Positions 30,604 to 40,724 of a stretch of 64,000 nt of DNA are shown here, one piece after another. Source of the DNA: an uncultured Pseudomonadales bacterium. Its GTDB lineage: Bacteria > Pseudomonadota > Gammaproteobacteria > Pseudomonadales > Azotimanducaceae. The stretch's first letter is position 1, and each line of letters opens with the position of its first letter. Position numbers and translations under genes: made by a program. The DNA is taken from positions 248,001 to 312,000 of the forward strand of contig OY282460.1 in NCBI GenBank assembly GCA_958296295.1. Reading direction: 5' to 3'. The notes under the pieces are model-generated. The model searched no databases. It was not told where the DNA came from and worked only from the letters and a program-made list of their open reading frames with translations.

Positions 30604-31971
30604 TCAGTGCGCCACGCCAGGCAGCCAGGTGGCGAGCTCCGGCAGCGCCACCAGCAAGCCCATCACGGCGAGCTGCAACACCACGAAAGGCACCACGCCG
30701 CGGTAGATGTCCAACGTCGCCACCTCCGGCGGCGTCACGCCGCGCAGGTAGAACAGGGCGAATCCGAAAGGCGGCGTGAGGAAGGAGGTTTGCAGATTCA
30801 CGGCGATGAGCACGCCGAGCCAGACGGGATCCAGGCCCATCGCCAGCAGCACCGGCGCGACGATGGGCACGACAACGTAGGTGATCTCGATGAAATCGAG
30901 GATGAACCCCAGGCAGAAGATCACCACCATCACGATCAAAGTCGCGCCCCAGACGCCGCCCGGCATGCCGGAGAACACGCCGCGCACCAGCTCGTCGCCG
31001 CCGTAGCCGCGGAACACCAGCGAGAACACGGACGCGCCGATCAGAATGAAAAACACCATCGCGGTGGTTTTCAGCGTGGATTGGCAGATGTCGCGCAACG
31101 TCGCCACGGAGAGCGAGCGGTAGCCGACCGCCAGGGCGAGCGCGCCCAACGCGCCGACGCCGGCGGCCTCGGTGGGCGTCGCCAAACCGCCGAGGATGGA
31201 ACCGAGCACCGCGATGATCAGCGCCAGCGGCGGTGCCAAGCCGCGCACCAAAGCCCGGCCGGAAACGCGCTCCGCGTCTTCTGATCGGCCCGGTGCCCGG
31301 TGCGGCTTCAGCAAGGCCGTGGTGCCGATGTAGACGACGTAGAGCCCGACCAGCACCAGCCCCGGCAACAGCGCGCCGGCGAAGAGATCGCCCACCGAAA
31401 CGGTCTTCGGCGAGAACACGCCCATGCCGAGCTGAGCCTGCTGGTACGCGCTCGAGAGCACGTCGCCCAGCAGCACCAACGCGATGGACGGCGGGATGAT
31501 CTGCCCCAGCGTGCCGGTGGCGCAGATCGCGCCGGTGGCGAGTTTGGGGTCGTAGCCCGCCTTCAACATCGTCGGCAACGCCAACAGGCCCATCGTCACC
31601 ACGGTGGCACCGACTATGCCGGTGCTCGCGGCGAGCAACATGCCGACGCCGGTGACGGCCATGCCGAGGCCGCCGCGCACGCCGCCGAGCAGCGCGGAAA
31701 GGCTGGAAAGCAGCGTCTCGGCGATGCGCGTGCGTTCCAGCGTCACCCCCATGAGCACGAACAACGGCACCGCCATCAACGTCTGATTGGTGACGATGCC
31801 GAACAGGCGGCTTGGCAGAAAACCCAAGTCGCCGAGGTCGAACACGCCGAAGGCCGCGCCGCCGAGGGCGAACAGCAACGCGACGCCGGCCAAAGTCGGC
31901 GCCACGGCGTAGCCGGCCAGCAGCGCCGCCACGACGGCGGCGAACAACAGCAGCGGCAGCAGCTCAACCAC
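30604..31971 (-). CDS. dctM: TRAP transporter large permease (DctM-like)
   Basis: Large membrane subunit of a tripartite ATP-independent periplasmic transporter, 455 residues with about 12 predicted transmembrane segments. Typical blocks are VPLFVLMGVTLERTRIAE, STGIVGATVVTMGLLALPTMLKAGYD, ATGTLGQIIPPSIALVLLGD and GGLATPTEAAGVG. It uses a sodium gradient to import small acids together with DctQ and a binding protein DctP, which is not present in this window. It overlaps dctQ by 8 bases. Confidence 0.93.
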   Translation of the reverse strand: MVELLPLLLFAAVVAALLAGYAVAPTLAGVALLFALGGAAFGVFDLGDLGFLPSRLFGIVTNQTLMAVPLFVLMGVTLERTRIAETLLSSLSALLGGVRGGLGMAVTGVGMLLAASTGIVGATVVTMGLLALPTMLKAGYDPKLATGAICATGTLGQIIPPSIALVLLGDVLSSAYQQAQLGMGVFSPKTVSVGDLFAGALLPGLVLVGLYVVYIGTTALLKPHRAPGRSEDAERVSGRALVRGLAPPLALIIAVLGSILGGLATPTEAAGVGALGALALAVGYRSLSVATLRDICQSTLKTTAMVFFILIGASVFSLVFRGYGGDELVRGVFSGMPGGVWGATLIVMVVIFCLGFILDFIEITYVVVPIVAPVLLAMGLDPVWLGVLIAVNLQTSFLTPPFGFALFYLRGVTPPEVATLDIYRGVVPFVVLQLAVMGLLVALPELATWLPGVAH

Positions 31972-32461
31972 GGTCGCGCCGTTCGCCGCGAAGTTCGCGG
32001 ACGGCCCGCGCGACCAACGCCGCGGTTTGCACCAGCAACAAGGCCGCGGAGACGGGGATCAACGTCTTCAGCAGAAACACCGCCGGCACGCCGCCCACCT
32101 CCTGCGAACCCTCTAGCACGGCCCACGAATCGGCCACATAGCCCCGGCTGAGCACGAGGATGGCGCCGGCCGTCGGCGCAAGAAAGAAGAGGTGGCCGCA
32201 CAGGTTCACCCAAGTGCGCGAGCGGGCCGTAAGGCGCGAATACAACACGTCCACACGCACATGGGCGTCGTGCGCCAGAGCGTAGGAAAGACCTGTCAGG
32301 AACGCCGCGCCGTGCAGATACACCACGCTCTCCTGCAAGAAGATGGCGCCGGTGTCGAAGGCGTAGCGCAACGCGACCACAACGCATGTGGCGCCAACCA
32401 TGCCCAGATTGAGCCAAGCGGCGGCCCGCCCGGCGGCGTCGACAAAGCGCTGGACCACCAT
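31964..32461 (-). CDS. dctQ: TRAP transporter small permease (DctQ-like)
   Basis: The 165-residue protein has four hydrophobic segments and the small-permease pattern ALRYAFDTGAIFLQESVVYLH, followed by HVRVDVLYSRL. It associates with DctM. The ATG at 32461 shares its A with the ubiA stop (TGATG), implying coupled translation. A longer open frame reaching upstream overlaps ubiA and is not real. The substrate cannot be inferred. Confidence 0.88.
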   Translation of the reverse strand: MVVQRFVDAAGRAAAWLNLGMVGATCVVVALRYAFDTGAIFLQESVVYLHGAAFLTGLSYALAHDAHVRVDVLYSRLTARSRTWVNLCGHLFFLAPTAGAILVLSRGYVADSWAVLEGSQEVGGVPAVFLLKTLIPVSAALLLVQTAALVARAVRELRGERRDRG

Positions 32462-33378
32462 CAGGCGCCCGCGTGTTCCACCACCACGGCGGCGAACAAC
32501 GCGAATCCCACCCAAGTGTTGTTGCCGAAGGCGCGAAAGCACGCCGCGCGCTCGCGGCCACGAATGAGCCATTGCTGAAAACCGAACAGCCCGGCCACCG
32601 CCGCCAGCCCGGCAAAGTAGGGCATCGCCATGCCAAGCCGCGCGCCGAGCCAGCCGAGCAGCGCAAGGGTTGTCAACTGCAACACCGCTACCACGGCGCG
32701 GTCGGCGTTGCCGAACAAAACGGCGGTGGATTTGATGCCGACTTTCCGATCGTCGTCGCGGTCGACCATCGCGTAGAGCGTGTCGTAGGCCATCACCCAG
32801 GCGAAACTGGCGGCGAACAGCAGCCACCCGTTCGCGCCAACGGTCCCGGCCACCGCCGCGAACGCCATCGGAATGCCCCAACTGAAGGCCACACCCAGGG
32901 CGGCCTGCGGCCAGTGCGTCCAGCGCTTCAGGAACGGATACGCGAAGGCGACGGCGGCGCCGGCCGCCGCCAAAGCCCAGCACAGCGGATTGAGCGTCCA
33001 CGCCACGGCCGCGCACAACGCGCCGAGAACAGAAAGCAGCATGACGGCCCCGGCTAGCGTGATCTCGCCTTGCGGCAGCGGCCGGTCGCGGGTGCGGGCC
33101 ACTTGTCCATCAACGCGCCTATCCGCGATGTCGTTGATCACGCAGCCGGCCGAACGGGCGAGGAACGTGCCGATCACGAACGTGGCCAGAATGCCGAGCG
33201 GCGGCAATCCCCGGGCGGCGACCCACAGCGCCGCCAACGTCGGCCAGAGCAGCAGCAGCGTGCCCACCGGACGGTCGAGGCGCATGAGCCTCAGGTAGGG
33301 GGACGAGCGGATCCGCATCGGTGCGCCGGCGCTCTCCTTCGCTATGGTCCCAGCCGAATTCGCCGGCGTTTCGGGCAC
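32461..33378 (-). CDS. ubiA: 4-hydroxybenzoate octaprenyltransferase UbiA
   Basis: Integral membrane prenyltransferase that joins the isoprenoid chain to 4-hydroxybenzoate in ubiquinone synthesis. The 305-residue protein has the two aspartate-rich motifs, NDIADRRVDGQVARTRDRP and YDTLYAMVDRDDDRKVGIKS, with several transmembrane helices between. The first 20 residues are poorly conserved; the ATG at codon 21 (MRIRSSPYLRLMRLDRP) could be the true start. It overlaps dctQ at the 3' end, an odd partner for a quinone gene. Confidence 0.92.
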   Translation of the reverse strand: MPETPANSAGTIAKESAGAPMRIRSSPYLRLMRLDRPVGTLLLLWPTLAALWVAARGLPPLGILATFVIGTFLARSAGCVINDIADRRVDGQVARTRDRPLPQGEITLAGAVMLLSVLGALCAAVAWTLNPLCWALAAAGAAVAFAYPFLKRWTHWPQAALGVAFSWGIPMAFAAVAGTVGANGWLLFAASFAWVMAYDTLYAMVDRDDDRKVGIKSTAVLFGNADRAVVAVLQLTTLALLGWLGARLGMAMPYFAGLAAVAGLFGFQQWLIRGRERAACFRAFGNNTWVGFALFAAVVVEHAGA

Positions 33379-33512
33379 CCGGTTCTCCTCAAGCCCCGCG
33401 CATTCTAAACACCCCGGACGGCGTGTTTGTCGTCTCGAACGACCTCAACGTCGTGCATCAACCGGTGGATCGGCGATCGCTCGCGAGCCGGCGCGCCTTG
33501 GCTGGGTGCCGC

Positions 33513-35666
33513 CTACACGCTCGCATATTCCACTTCGCCGCGCGCCCAAGTCGCCACGACGCGGTGGACGGTTTCCTCGTCCTCGGCGAGCAGCCGGTCG
33601 CCGACGCGGACGGCCTTCGGCACCAACGCGCGGTCGGCGGAGAGGTCGGCGAGCTTGAACGTCTGCTCGCCGGTTTGCCGTGTGCCGAGCATTTCGCCGG
33701 GGCCGCGCAACTCCAGATCTTTCTCCGCGATGGCGAAGCCGTCCCCGCTCATCCGCAGCAACCGCAGCCGTTCGCGGGCCACCGCCGAGAGCGGCGGCTC
33801 GTAGAGGAGCACGCAGACGCTCTGGGTGCCGCCCCGCCCTACCCGGCCGCGCAGTTGATGTAACTGCGCAAGGCCCAGGCGCTCGGCGTTGGCGATGACC
33901 ATGCAAGTCGCGTTCGGCACATCCACACCCACTTCGACCACGGTGGTGGCCACCAGCACGTCGATGTCGCCGGCCTTGAACGAAGCCATGACAGCGGCCT
34001 TCTCGTTGGCGGGCAGCCGCCCGTGGGCCAAGCCGAAGCGCAGGTCCTGCGCCTCGGCGGACAGGCCTTGGAAAGTCGTCTCCGCCGCTTGACGGGGATC
34101 CTCCTCGTCGGCTTCGATCAGCGTGCAAACCCAGTACGCCTGCCGGCCGGCGGCGCAAGCCCGGCGCACTTGCCGCAGCACCTCGCCACGTCGGGCGAGG
34201 CTGGCCACGCGCGTCTTCACGGGCTTGCGGCCCGGCGGCAACTCGTCGATGGTGGAGACATCCATGTCCGCGTAAAGCGCCATGGTGAGTGTGCGCGGAA
34301 TGGGCGTGGCGGTCATCACCAGTTGATGCGGCATCCGCTCGTCGGTGCGTCGATCGCGCAGCAGCAGGCGTTGATGGACGCCGAAGCGGTGCTGCTCGTC
34401 GATGATCGCGAGCCCGAGATCATGGAACTCCACGCCGGCTTGGAACAGCGCGTGGGTGCCCACGGCCACCAGATCATCGCCGTCGCGCACGGCGTTGCGA
34501 CGGGCGCGGCGTTCGGCCGCGGTTTGCCTGCCGGTGAGGAGCCCGACACCGATGCCGAGCGGCGACAGCCACTCGCTCAAGGTCTCGAAGTGCTGCTCGG
34601 CAAGTATCTCGGTTGGCGCCATGAGCGCCACCTGGCAATCGTGTTCCGCGGCCCGCACCGCGGCGAACGCCGCCACCACCGTTTTGCCGGCGCCCACATC
34701 GCCCTGCAACAGGCGCATCATCGGTTTGCCGCCGGCCATGTCGTTCAGCACTTCCGCGGTGACCCGCGCTTGCGCCCGCGTCAGGCGAAAGCCGAGTTGC
34801 CGCAACAGCAGGCGGCCGAGCTGGCGGCGCGGCGGCAGCGGCACCGCGGCAGCCGCGCGGGCCCACTCGCGGCGGCGTTTCATCACGAGGTAGTGGCCCA
34901 CCAGCTCGTCCAGGATGATGCGCGCCCGCGCCGCCGCCATCGCCTCGGCGTTCGGCGTTGGCGCGTGCAGGAAGCGCACGGCGTCGAACAGTGCCGCGAA
35001 GTCGCCGGTCTCGCCCGACCGGTTCGCCGATTGCGCGCCCGCCGCAGAGCCGTTGCCGGCGGCGAGCTGCGCGTTGACGCTGAACGCGGCGGGGTCGCAA
35101 CGTGTCAGCGCCGCCTGCACCCACATCGCCAAACGGCGCGAGACCAACCCCTGGGTCACCCGGTACACCGGCGTGAGTTCCGGCGCCGCGGCGGGCGGCT
35201 CTTCGGCATGCAACCGGTATTCGGGATGCACCATTTCCAAGCCCTGCGGCCCGGCGCGCACTTCGCCGAAGCACCGCATCCACCCGCCGGACTGGAGGAT
35301 CTGGCGCTGCCGCGCGCCGAAGTGGAACAGGCGCACGTTGAGGACGCCGTGACCGTCGCCAATGGTGGTGAGCAAGGCTCTGCGCCGACCCTGCACGATC
35401 CGCGACGTTTGCACTTGGCCGGTGACGAGCTGCTCCTCGCCCACCGCCAGTTCGGAAAGGGGCACCGAGCGGGTGCGATCCTCATAGCGGAAGGGCAAGT
35501 GCAGAATGAGATCGCGCACCGTGCCAATGCCCAAACGCTTCAACTTCTCGGCCGCCCCGGGGCCGATTCCGGCGAGCGCCGTCACCAGGCTTTCGGCGGG
35601 CAGATCGGCGCCGGGCTCCGGATGCTCCGCAACAGTGCGGTCGTTGTCGGTGGCCGCTTTCGTCAT
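33513..35666 (-). CDS. recG: ATP-dependent DNA helicase RecG
   Basis: Branch-migration helicase that reverses stalled replication forks. The protein is 717 residues against 693 in E. coli. The N-terminal wedge domain has LITLPFRYEDRT-like and FGARQRQILQSGGWMRCFG sequences. The helicase core shows GDVGAGKTVVA (Walker A), DEQHRFGVHQR (D-E-x-H motif), VMTATPIPRTL and the RGRVGRGG motif VI. The first about 25 residues look like an unconserved extension. It lies downstream of spoT; the trmH gene often found between them is absent. Confidence 0.96.
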   Translation of the reverse strand: MTKAATDNDRTVAEHPEPGADLPAESLVTALAGIGPGAAEKLKRLGIGTVRDLILHLPFRYEDRTRSVPLSELAVGEEQLVTGQVQTSRIVQGRRRALLTTIGDGHGVLNVRLFHFGARQRQILQSGGWMRCFGEVRAGPQGLEMVHPEYRLHAEEPPAAAPELTPVYRVTQGLVSRRLAMWVQAALTRCDPAAFSVNAQLAAGNGSAAGAQSANRSGETGDFAALFDAVRFLHAPTPNAEAMAAARARIILDELVGHYLVMKRRREWARAAAAVPLPPRRQLGRLLLRQLGFRLTRAQARVTAEVLNDMAGGKPMMRLLQGDVGAGKTVVAAFAAVRAAEHDCQVALMAPTEILAEQHFETLSEWLSPLGIGVGLLTGRQTAAERRARRNAVRDGDDLVAVGTHALFQAGVEFHDLGLAIIDEQHRFGVHQRLLLRDRRTDERMPHQLVMTATPIPRTLTMALYADMDVSTIDELPPGRKPVKTRVASLARRGEVLRQVRRACAAGRQAYWVCTLIEADEEDPRQAAETTFQGLSAEAQDLRFGLAHGRLPANEKAAVMASFKAGDIDVLVATTVVEVGVDVPNATCMVIANAERLGLAQLHQLRGRVGRGGTQSVCVLLYEPPLSAVARERLRLLRMSGDGFAIAEKDLELRGPGEMLGTRQTGEQTFKLADLSADRALVPKAVRVGDRLLAEDEETVHRVVATWARGEVEYASV

Positions 35667-35693
35667 GGCGGGGATCGTCCTCCCCGATAGCGG

Positions 35694-38132
35694 TTATTGC
35701 GCCGGCCGGTCCACCCGCTGCACGCCCGGAATGGCCATCAGCCGTTGCCGAACGCGGGCCAAGTGAACGCGATCGGCAACGGAAAGAGCCAGGCGCACGG
35801 TGTACAGGTCCGCCGAGTGTTCGTCCACGGTGATGTTGTCGATCCCCGCGTCAACGGCGTTCACCGCCGTGGCGAGCGCCGCGACGGCGCCTTTGGGCTG
35901 GTTCACCGTGATGGTGAACGTGGTGTCGAAATAGCCTTCCGTGCGCTTGGCCCAGCGCGTTTGGATCATGTGGCGGGGATTGCGGCGGCGCAACATCTCG
36001 ACGTTGTTGCACGTTTCCACATGCACCACGAGGCCGCGTCCGGGCGTGATGTGGCCCACGGCCTGGTCGCCCGGCACCGGGCCGCAACAACGGGCGTAGG
36101 TGATGACCATTCCGTCGCCACCGCCGATGGCCACGGGCCCGTCGCGTTCGATGTCCACCGCTTCGTACTCGGAGTTGTCCGCGACCAGCAATCGCTGGGC
36201 CACCGTGTAGGCCATCAGGTTGCCGATGCCGATGTCGGCCAGGAGGTCGTCGAGCTTGCGCACGCCGAAATCGCGGAACACTCGGCGCAAGCGTCGGAAA
36301 TCCAACGCTTTGATGGACGTGCCTGCGTTGGCGAGCGAGCGGTTCAGCAAACGGCGGCCAAAGCGCACGGATTCAGAACGTTTTTGCGCCTTGAGAGCAG
36401 CCCGGATCGCCGACCGGGCGCGGCTGGACACCGCGAACGTGAGCCAATGCGGCGTCGGCCGGCCGTCGGCCGCGGTGATGATCTCCACGGTCTGGCCAGA
36501 CGTCAAGGAAGAGGAAAGCGGTGCCATTGACCGGTCCACGCGGCAGGCCACGCAGCGGTTGCCGACATCCGTGTGGATGGCGTAGGCGAAGTCGATCGGC
36601 GTCGCGCCCTTGGGCAGTTCAAGGATGTTGCCCTTGGGCGTGAACACGTACACCTCGTCCGGGAAAAGGTCGATCTTGAGGCTTTCGATGAACTCCAGGG
36701 AGTTGCCGGCCCGCCGCTGCAGATCCAACAGGCCCGCCACCCACCGGCGGGCGCGGGCGTGGCTGCCGTGCTCGGCTTCGTCGTCTTGGTAGAGCCAAGC
36801 CCCGGCGATGCCGTTTTCGGCGACGGTGTCCATCTGGCGGGTGAGTATCTGCACATCCATGGCGGCGCCGTTGCGGCCGACCACCGTGGTGTGCAGCGAT
36901 TGGTAACCGTTCGCCTTCGGGATGGCGATGTAGTCCTTGAACCGGCCGGCAACCGGTTTGTACAGGTTGTGGACGACGCCGAGCGCCCGGTAGCAGGTGT
37001 CGGCCCGATCCACGATCACGCGAAACAGGAACACGTCCATGAGGTTGGCGAACGAAATGCGCTCCTCTTTCATTTTCATGTAGATGGAGTACAGGTGCCG
37101 CCAACGCGGCTCGACCGCGGCGGTGATTCCCTCGCGGCGCAGGTTTGCGGCGATGGCGCTGCGCAGATCCACCCGCAACGCGGCCCGTTCCTGGCGTCTG
37201 CGCGCCGCGGCGCTGCCGATGCGGTCGGCGCGCAGCGGATACAAGGCCTGGAAGGCGAGGTCCTCGAATTCCACCCGCACCGTGTTCATGCCCAGGCGAT
37301 TGGCGATGGGGGCGTAGAACTCCAGCGTTTCGCGGGCGATTTGCCGCCTTCGTTCCGGCGGCATGACGCCGATGGTGCGCATGTTGTGCAGCCGATCCGC
37401 CAGTTTCACGAGGATGACCCGCAAGTCGCGCGACATGGCCATCGCCATTTTCTGGAAGTTCTCCGCCTGCGCTTCGGCGTGCGATTGGAAGATGACCTCC
37501 AGTTTGGAGACGCCGTCGACTATCTCCGCCACCTCGGCGCCGAAGGTCTTGGCGAGAGAGTCCTTGGTGACGTCCGTGTCCTCGATCACGTCGTGCATCA
37601 CCGCGGCCATGATGGATTGGTGATCCATCCGCATTCCCGCGAGGATGTTCGCGACCGCAAGCGGATGGGTGATGTACTGGTGGCCGGTGCGCCGGAATTG
37701 GCCGATGTGCGCGGTTTCCGCGAAGCGGTAGGCCCGGCGCACGGCGTCCACTTCGTTCTTCGGCAGGTATTCCTCGAGTTGCTTCAGAAGGCCGCGGATG
37801 GTGGCCGGCACGGCCATTTGGGGCGCCGTGGCTTGGGCGCGCAGCTGGGACTGGAAGTAGCCCTCCCGCTTGCCGTGGGAGGCGTGGGGCGGGGATGCGG
37901 ACTTGGCGCGAGGCCGGGCTTTTGCGGAATCGCCGGCGACCTGTTCCGCTGGCGCCTGGTTCTCAACCGCCACGCCATCTTGCGGCGCTCGCCGTTCCAC
38001 GGGTTCGGAACAGCGCGGCTTGATCTGCGCGCTCTGCCGCGCTCGCGCCTCGGCGTCGCTGTCCTCGCTGCCGCCGGGCGCGAATTGCTGGCGTGGCGCG
38101 GCGAGAAGATCAGTCGAAGTCGTCTCGGTCAT
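35694..38132 (-). CDS. spoT: Bifunctional (p)ppGpp synthetase/hydrolase SpoT
   Basis: Long RSH enzyme that makes and degrades the stringent-response alarmone. The 812-residue protein has, in order, a HD hydrolase domain ([11 protein letters not shown], then [11 protein letters not shown]), a synthetase domain ([27 protein letters not shown]), a TGS domain ([20 protein letters not shown]), helical/zinc-finger regions with RCCGPVPGD and a C-terminal ACT domain. An intact HDxxED motif suggests a true hydrolase. About 105 residues before the core are low-complexity and exceed the 702-residue E. coli enzyme. The assigned start overlaps rpoZ by 23 bases, and a later start is possible. Confidence 0.94.
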   Translation of the reverse strand: MTETTSTDLLAAPRQQFAPGGSEDSDAEARARQSAQIKPRCSEPVERRAPQDGVAVENQAPAEQVAGDSAKARPRAKSASPPHASHGKREGYFQSQLRAQATAPQMAVPATIRGLLKQLEEYLPKNEVDAVRRAYRFAETAHIGQFRRTGHQYITHPLAVANILAGMRMDHQSIMAAVMHDVIEDTDVTKDSLAKTFGAEVAEIVDGVSKLEVIFQSHAEAQAENFQKMAMAMSRDLRVILVKLADRLHNMRTIGVMPPERRRQIARETLEFYAPIANRLGMNTVRVEFEDLAFQALYPLRADRIGSAAARRRQERAALRVDLRSAIAANLRREGITAAVEPRWRHLYSIYMKMKEERISFANLMDVFLFRVIVDRADTCYRALGVVHNLYKPVAGRFKDYIAIPKANGYQSLHTTVVGRNGAAMDVQILTRQMDTVAENGIAGAWLYQDDEAEHGSHARARRWVAGLLDLQRRAGNSLEFIESLKIDLFPDEVYVFTPKGNILELPKGATPIDFAYAIHTDVGNRCVACRVDRSMAPLSSSLTSGQTVEIITAADGRPTPHWLTFAVSSRARSAIRAALKAQKRSESVRFGRRLLNRSLANAGTSIKALDFRRLRRVFRDFGVRKLDDLLADIGIGNLMAYTVAQRLLVADNSEYEAVDIERDGPVAIGGGDGMVITYARCCGPVPGDQAVGHITPGRGLVVHVETCNNVEMLRRRNPRHMIQTRWAKRTEGYFDTTFTITVNQPKGAVAALATAVNAVDAGIDNITVDEHSADLYTVRLALSVADRVHLARVRQRLMAIPGVQRVDRPAQ

Positions 38133-38391
38133 CTCCCAAATCGCCGAACCCGATCGGCACGACCGTCGGCTGCTCCTCCTCGAGCGGAATTTCCGAAGCC
38201 TCGAGGAGCTCGTCCGTGATCAGTCCGTCCGCGATTTCGCGCAAGGCGAGAACGGTGCTTTTGTCCGCCTCTTCCGGCAGCAGCGGCTCGGCCCCCCGGT
38301 GGAGTTGCCGAGCGCGACGGCTGGCGCGCATGACCAGCTCGAAACGGTTGTCCACCTGTTCGAGGCAATCCTCGACGGTTACTCGGGCCAT
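38110..38391 (-). CDS. rpoZ: DNA-directed RNA polymerase subunit omega
   Basis: Small RNA polymerase assembly subunit, 93 residues. It begins [30 protein letters not shown], the hallmark of omega, followed by the [16 protein letters not shown] helix. An acidic C-terminal tail follows. It sits between gmk and spoT as in E. coli and overlaps the spoT start. In E. coli this subunit also takes part in ppGpp binding, which suits the neighbour. Confidence 0.97.
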   Translation of the reverse strand: MARVTVEDCLEQVDNRFELVMRASRRARQLHRGAEPLLPEEADKSTVLALREIADGLITDELLEASEIPLEEEQPTVVPIGFGDLGDDRDDFD

Positions 38392-38447
38392 GTGCCACGC
38401 TCCGTTTGCGACTAAGCGGACGCGGGATCGTACACGCTTGGCGCCGG

Positions 38448-39128
38448 CTATGCCAACAACGCCGCCAAGAGCGCCGAGTGGTCTTGCCGCGGCGGACGCT
38501 CACCGGCGCGCGTGGCCGCAACGATGTGGCGAAGGGCGGCCAGAGCCTCGGCGAAATCGTCGTTCACCACCAAGTGGTCGAACTCGACATGGTGCGCCAT
38601 GTCCGCCACCGCCTGCGCGGTTCGTCTGGCGATCACATCGGCGGTGTCCTGCGCCCGCTGCCGCAGGCGCCGCACCAGGGTTTCGCGGCACGGTGGCAGC
38701 AGGAATATCGACACGGAGGAGCGCGGCCACGCGGCCCGCACCTGCGCGGCGCCTTGCCAGTCGATTTCCAAGATCACGTCGCGTCCGGCGCGCAGCGCGT
38801 CGGCTACCGCTCGGCGCGAGGTTCCGTAGCTGTGCCCGAAAACGGTGGCCCACTCCAGGAACTCGTCCGCGTCGCGCATGGCCGCGAAAGTCCGCGCGCT
38901 CACAAAGTGGTAGTGGACGCCGTCCCGCTCGGCGGCGCGCCGTGGCCGGGTGGTGTGCGAAACGGAAACGCGAAGTGAAGGATCACTTTCAACCAAAGCG
39001 TTTATCAAGCTGGTTTTCCCCGTGCCGGAAGGCGCGGACAGCACGAACAAGCTGCCGCCGTGGGCCGGTGACCCCGACGCTCGAATAGACGCCGGTGGCG
39101 GTGCGCTGGCCCGGTGGCTATTCGACAT
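38448..39128 (-). CDS. gmk: Guanylate kinase
   Basis: Converts GMP to GDP. The 226-residue protein has the P-loop [11 protein letters not shown], the GMP-binding [22 protein letters not shown] region and [15 protein letters not shown]. The first 24 residues are an unconserved extension; E. coli Gmk has 207 residues. Its start overlaps the end of yicC by 11 bases. It is the first enzyme of a gmk-rpoZ-spoT-recG block that links GTP supply to the stringent response. Confidence 0.96.
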   Translation of the reverse strand: MSNSHRASAPPPASIRASGSPAHGGSLFVLSAPSGTGKTSLINALVESDPSLRVSVSHTTRPRRAAERDGVHYHFVSARTFAAMRDADEFLEWATVFGHSYGTSRRAVADALRAGRDVILEIDWQGAAQVRAAWPRSSVSIFLLPPCRETLVRRLRQRAQDTADVIARRTAQAVADMAHHVEFDHLVVNDDFAEALAALRHIVAATRAGERPPRQDHSALLAALLA

Positions 39129-39963
39129 TCTGCACTTGCTCGCGCAAGCGCTCCACGACCACTTTGAGATCCACCGCGAGACGCGATGTCTCTGGCAACG
39201 CGGCCTTGGCCGCCAGCGTGTTCGCTTCGCGGCCGAGCTCCTGCATCAGAAAGTCCAGCCGGCGGCCACAGGGTTCGTTGCCATCCAAACACGCCCGCGC
39301 GGACGCGAGATGGATGTCCACCCGGTCGAGTTCTTCGGTCACGTCGGCACGCTGCGCGAGCAGCGCCACTTCCTGCTCCAAACGCGCCGCGTCGACGCGA
39401 ACTGGCAAGTCGCGCGCCTTCGTTCGCAGCCGCTCGAACAACGCCGGCCCGTGTTCGTCGAATTGATGACGCACCTGCCGGCCGATGCGCTCCACCGCCG
39501 CGAGCTGCTCGCGCAGCACTTTGGCAAGGTTCGCGCCCTCGCCCCGGCGATGGGCCAGAAGGTCGTCGAGCGCCGCTCGGTACCCGCACAGCGCGGCCTC
39601 GCGCCAAGGCGCCAAGCTCGCGGCGTCGTCGCGCAGGACGCCCGGCCAACGCAAGACCTCCAAGGCGTTCACCGCGGCGTCGGGTAGCGCCGCGCGGACA
39701 TCGCCAACGGCGTCGAGCAGGCCGCGCAACGCGGCTTCTTCGACGACCGGCGCCGGCGCGGCTTGCGGGGCGAACCGCAACGTGGCGTCCACCCTGCCCC
39801 GCCGAATGCGCTCGGCTGTGATGTCGCGGAGCCGCGCCTCCAAGTGCCGCAGCGGGTCCGGCAGATGAAACCCCAACTCCAAGTAGCGGTGGTTGACAGA
39901 CTTGATCTCCCACTCCGCCAAATCCCCGCGGGCGCGGCCGAATGCCGTCATGCTCGCCACCAT
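39118..39963 (-). CDS. yicC: YicC-family endoribonuclease-like protein
   Basis: The 281-residue protein begins [30 protein letters not shown], the conserved YicC/YloC N-terminus. The C-terminus has [31 protein letters not shown] and [17 protein letters not shown], all family signatures. E. coli YicC has been reported as an RNase acting in small-RNA turnover. Start: the ATG at 39963 matches the family, with an ATG four codons later as an alternative. The minus-strand -10 box at 39971-39976 places the transcript start at or just before this ATG, so the leader would be almost absent. Confidence 0.92.
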   Translation of the reverse strand: MVASMTAFGRARGDLAEWEIKSVNHRYLELGFHLPDPLRHLEARLRDITAERIRRGRVDATLRFAPQAAPAPVVEEAALRGLLDAVGDVRAALPDAAVNALEVLRWPGVLRDDAASLAPWREAALCGYRAALDDLLAHRRGEGANLAKVLREQLAAVERIGRQVRHQFDEHGPALFERLRTKARDLPVRVDAARLEQEVALLAQRADVTEELDRVDIHLASARACLDGNEPCGRRLDFLMQELGREANTLAAKAALPETSRLAVDLKVVVERLREQVQNVE

Positions 39964-39970
39964 CGCCGGG

Positions 39971-39992
39971 ATTATACGGTGCGGCGTATAAT
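39971..39992. promoter_or_regulatory. Mirror-image divergent promoter between yicC and rph
   Basis: ATTATAC (39971-39977) and GTATAAT (39986-39992) form an exact inverted repeat. It contains a perfect TATAAT -10 box on each strand: 39987-39992 for rph and 39976-39971 for yicC. The -35 positions at 17-base spacing show no good match in either direction. Two RNA polymerases could not occupy both sites at once, so the genes may be mutually exclusive or jointly controlled. Confidence 0.6.
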
Positions 39993-40016
39993 GGCAGGCA
40001 GCCGATAGGAGCGAAG

Positions 40017-40724
40017 ATGGCGCAGAGGCCAAGCGGACGCGCGCCGAACGAACCGCGGCCCGTCAACATCGTCCGCCACTACACGAAGCATGCCGCCGGG
40101 TCGGTGTTGATCGCGTTTGGCGACACCCAAGTCGTTTGCACGGCGTGTGTGGAATCGAAAGTGCCGCCATTCTTGCGCGGGCAAGGCCGGGGCTGGACGA
40201 CCGCCGAATACGGGATGCTGCCGGGTGCGACCCACACGCGCACCGACCGCGAAGCGGCGCGCGGCAAGCAAAATGGCCGCACGGTTGAGATTCAGCGCCT
40301 CATCGGCCGTTCGCTTCGCGCCGCCGTGGATTTCAAGGCGTTGGGCGAACGCACCGTGAGGGTGGACTGCGACGTGATCCAAGCGGACGGCGGCACGCGC
40401 ACGGCGGCCATCACCGGAGGCTGCGTGGCGTTGGCCGACGCTTTGCGCACGGTGGCGCCGAAAGCGTTTCTGGGGTTGGTGGCGTCGGTTTCGGTGGGAG
40501 TCCACCGCAACCAATGCGTGTTGGACTTGGACTACGCCGAGGATTCCAAAGCGCAGACGGACATGAACGTGGTGATGATGGAAGGGCGCGGCTACATCGA
40601 AGTGCAGGGCACTGCCGAAAACAGAGGCGTGTTCGACCGCGCTGCCTTGGACGAGATGCTCTCGCTTGCCGAAGCCGGCATCCAAGGGTTGTTCGCGGCC
40701 CAACACAAGGCGCTCGGCTCATGA
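40017..40724 (+). CDS. rph: Ribonuclease PH
   Basis: Phosphate-dependent 3' to 5' exoribonuclease that matures tRNA 3' ends. The 235-residue protein shows [47 protein letters not shown] and [15 protein letters not shown], as well as [18 protein letters not shown]. These are the RNA- and phosphate-binding blocks of the family. The ATG at 40017 follows AGGAG. Its stop overlaps the pyrE start as ATGA. The frame is open further upstream through the promoter but not conserved. Confidence 0.96.
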   Translation: MAQRPSGRAPNEPRPVNIVRHYTKHAAGSVLIAFGDTQVVCTACVESKVPPFLRGQGRGWTTAEYGMLPGATHTRTDREAARGKQNGRTVEIQRLIGRSLRAAVDFKALGERTVRVDCDVIQADGGTRTAAITGGCVALADALRTVAPKAFLGLVASVSVGVHRNQCVLDLDYAEDSKAQTDMNVVMMEGRGYIEVQGTAENRGVFDRAALDEMLSLAEAGIQGLFAAQHKALGS

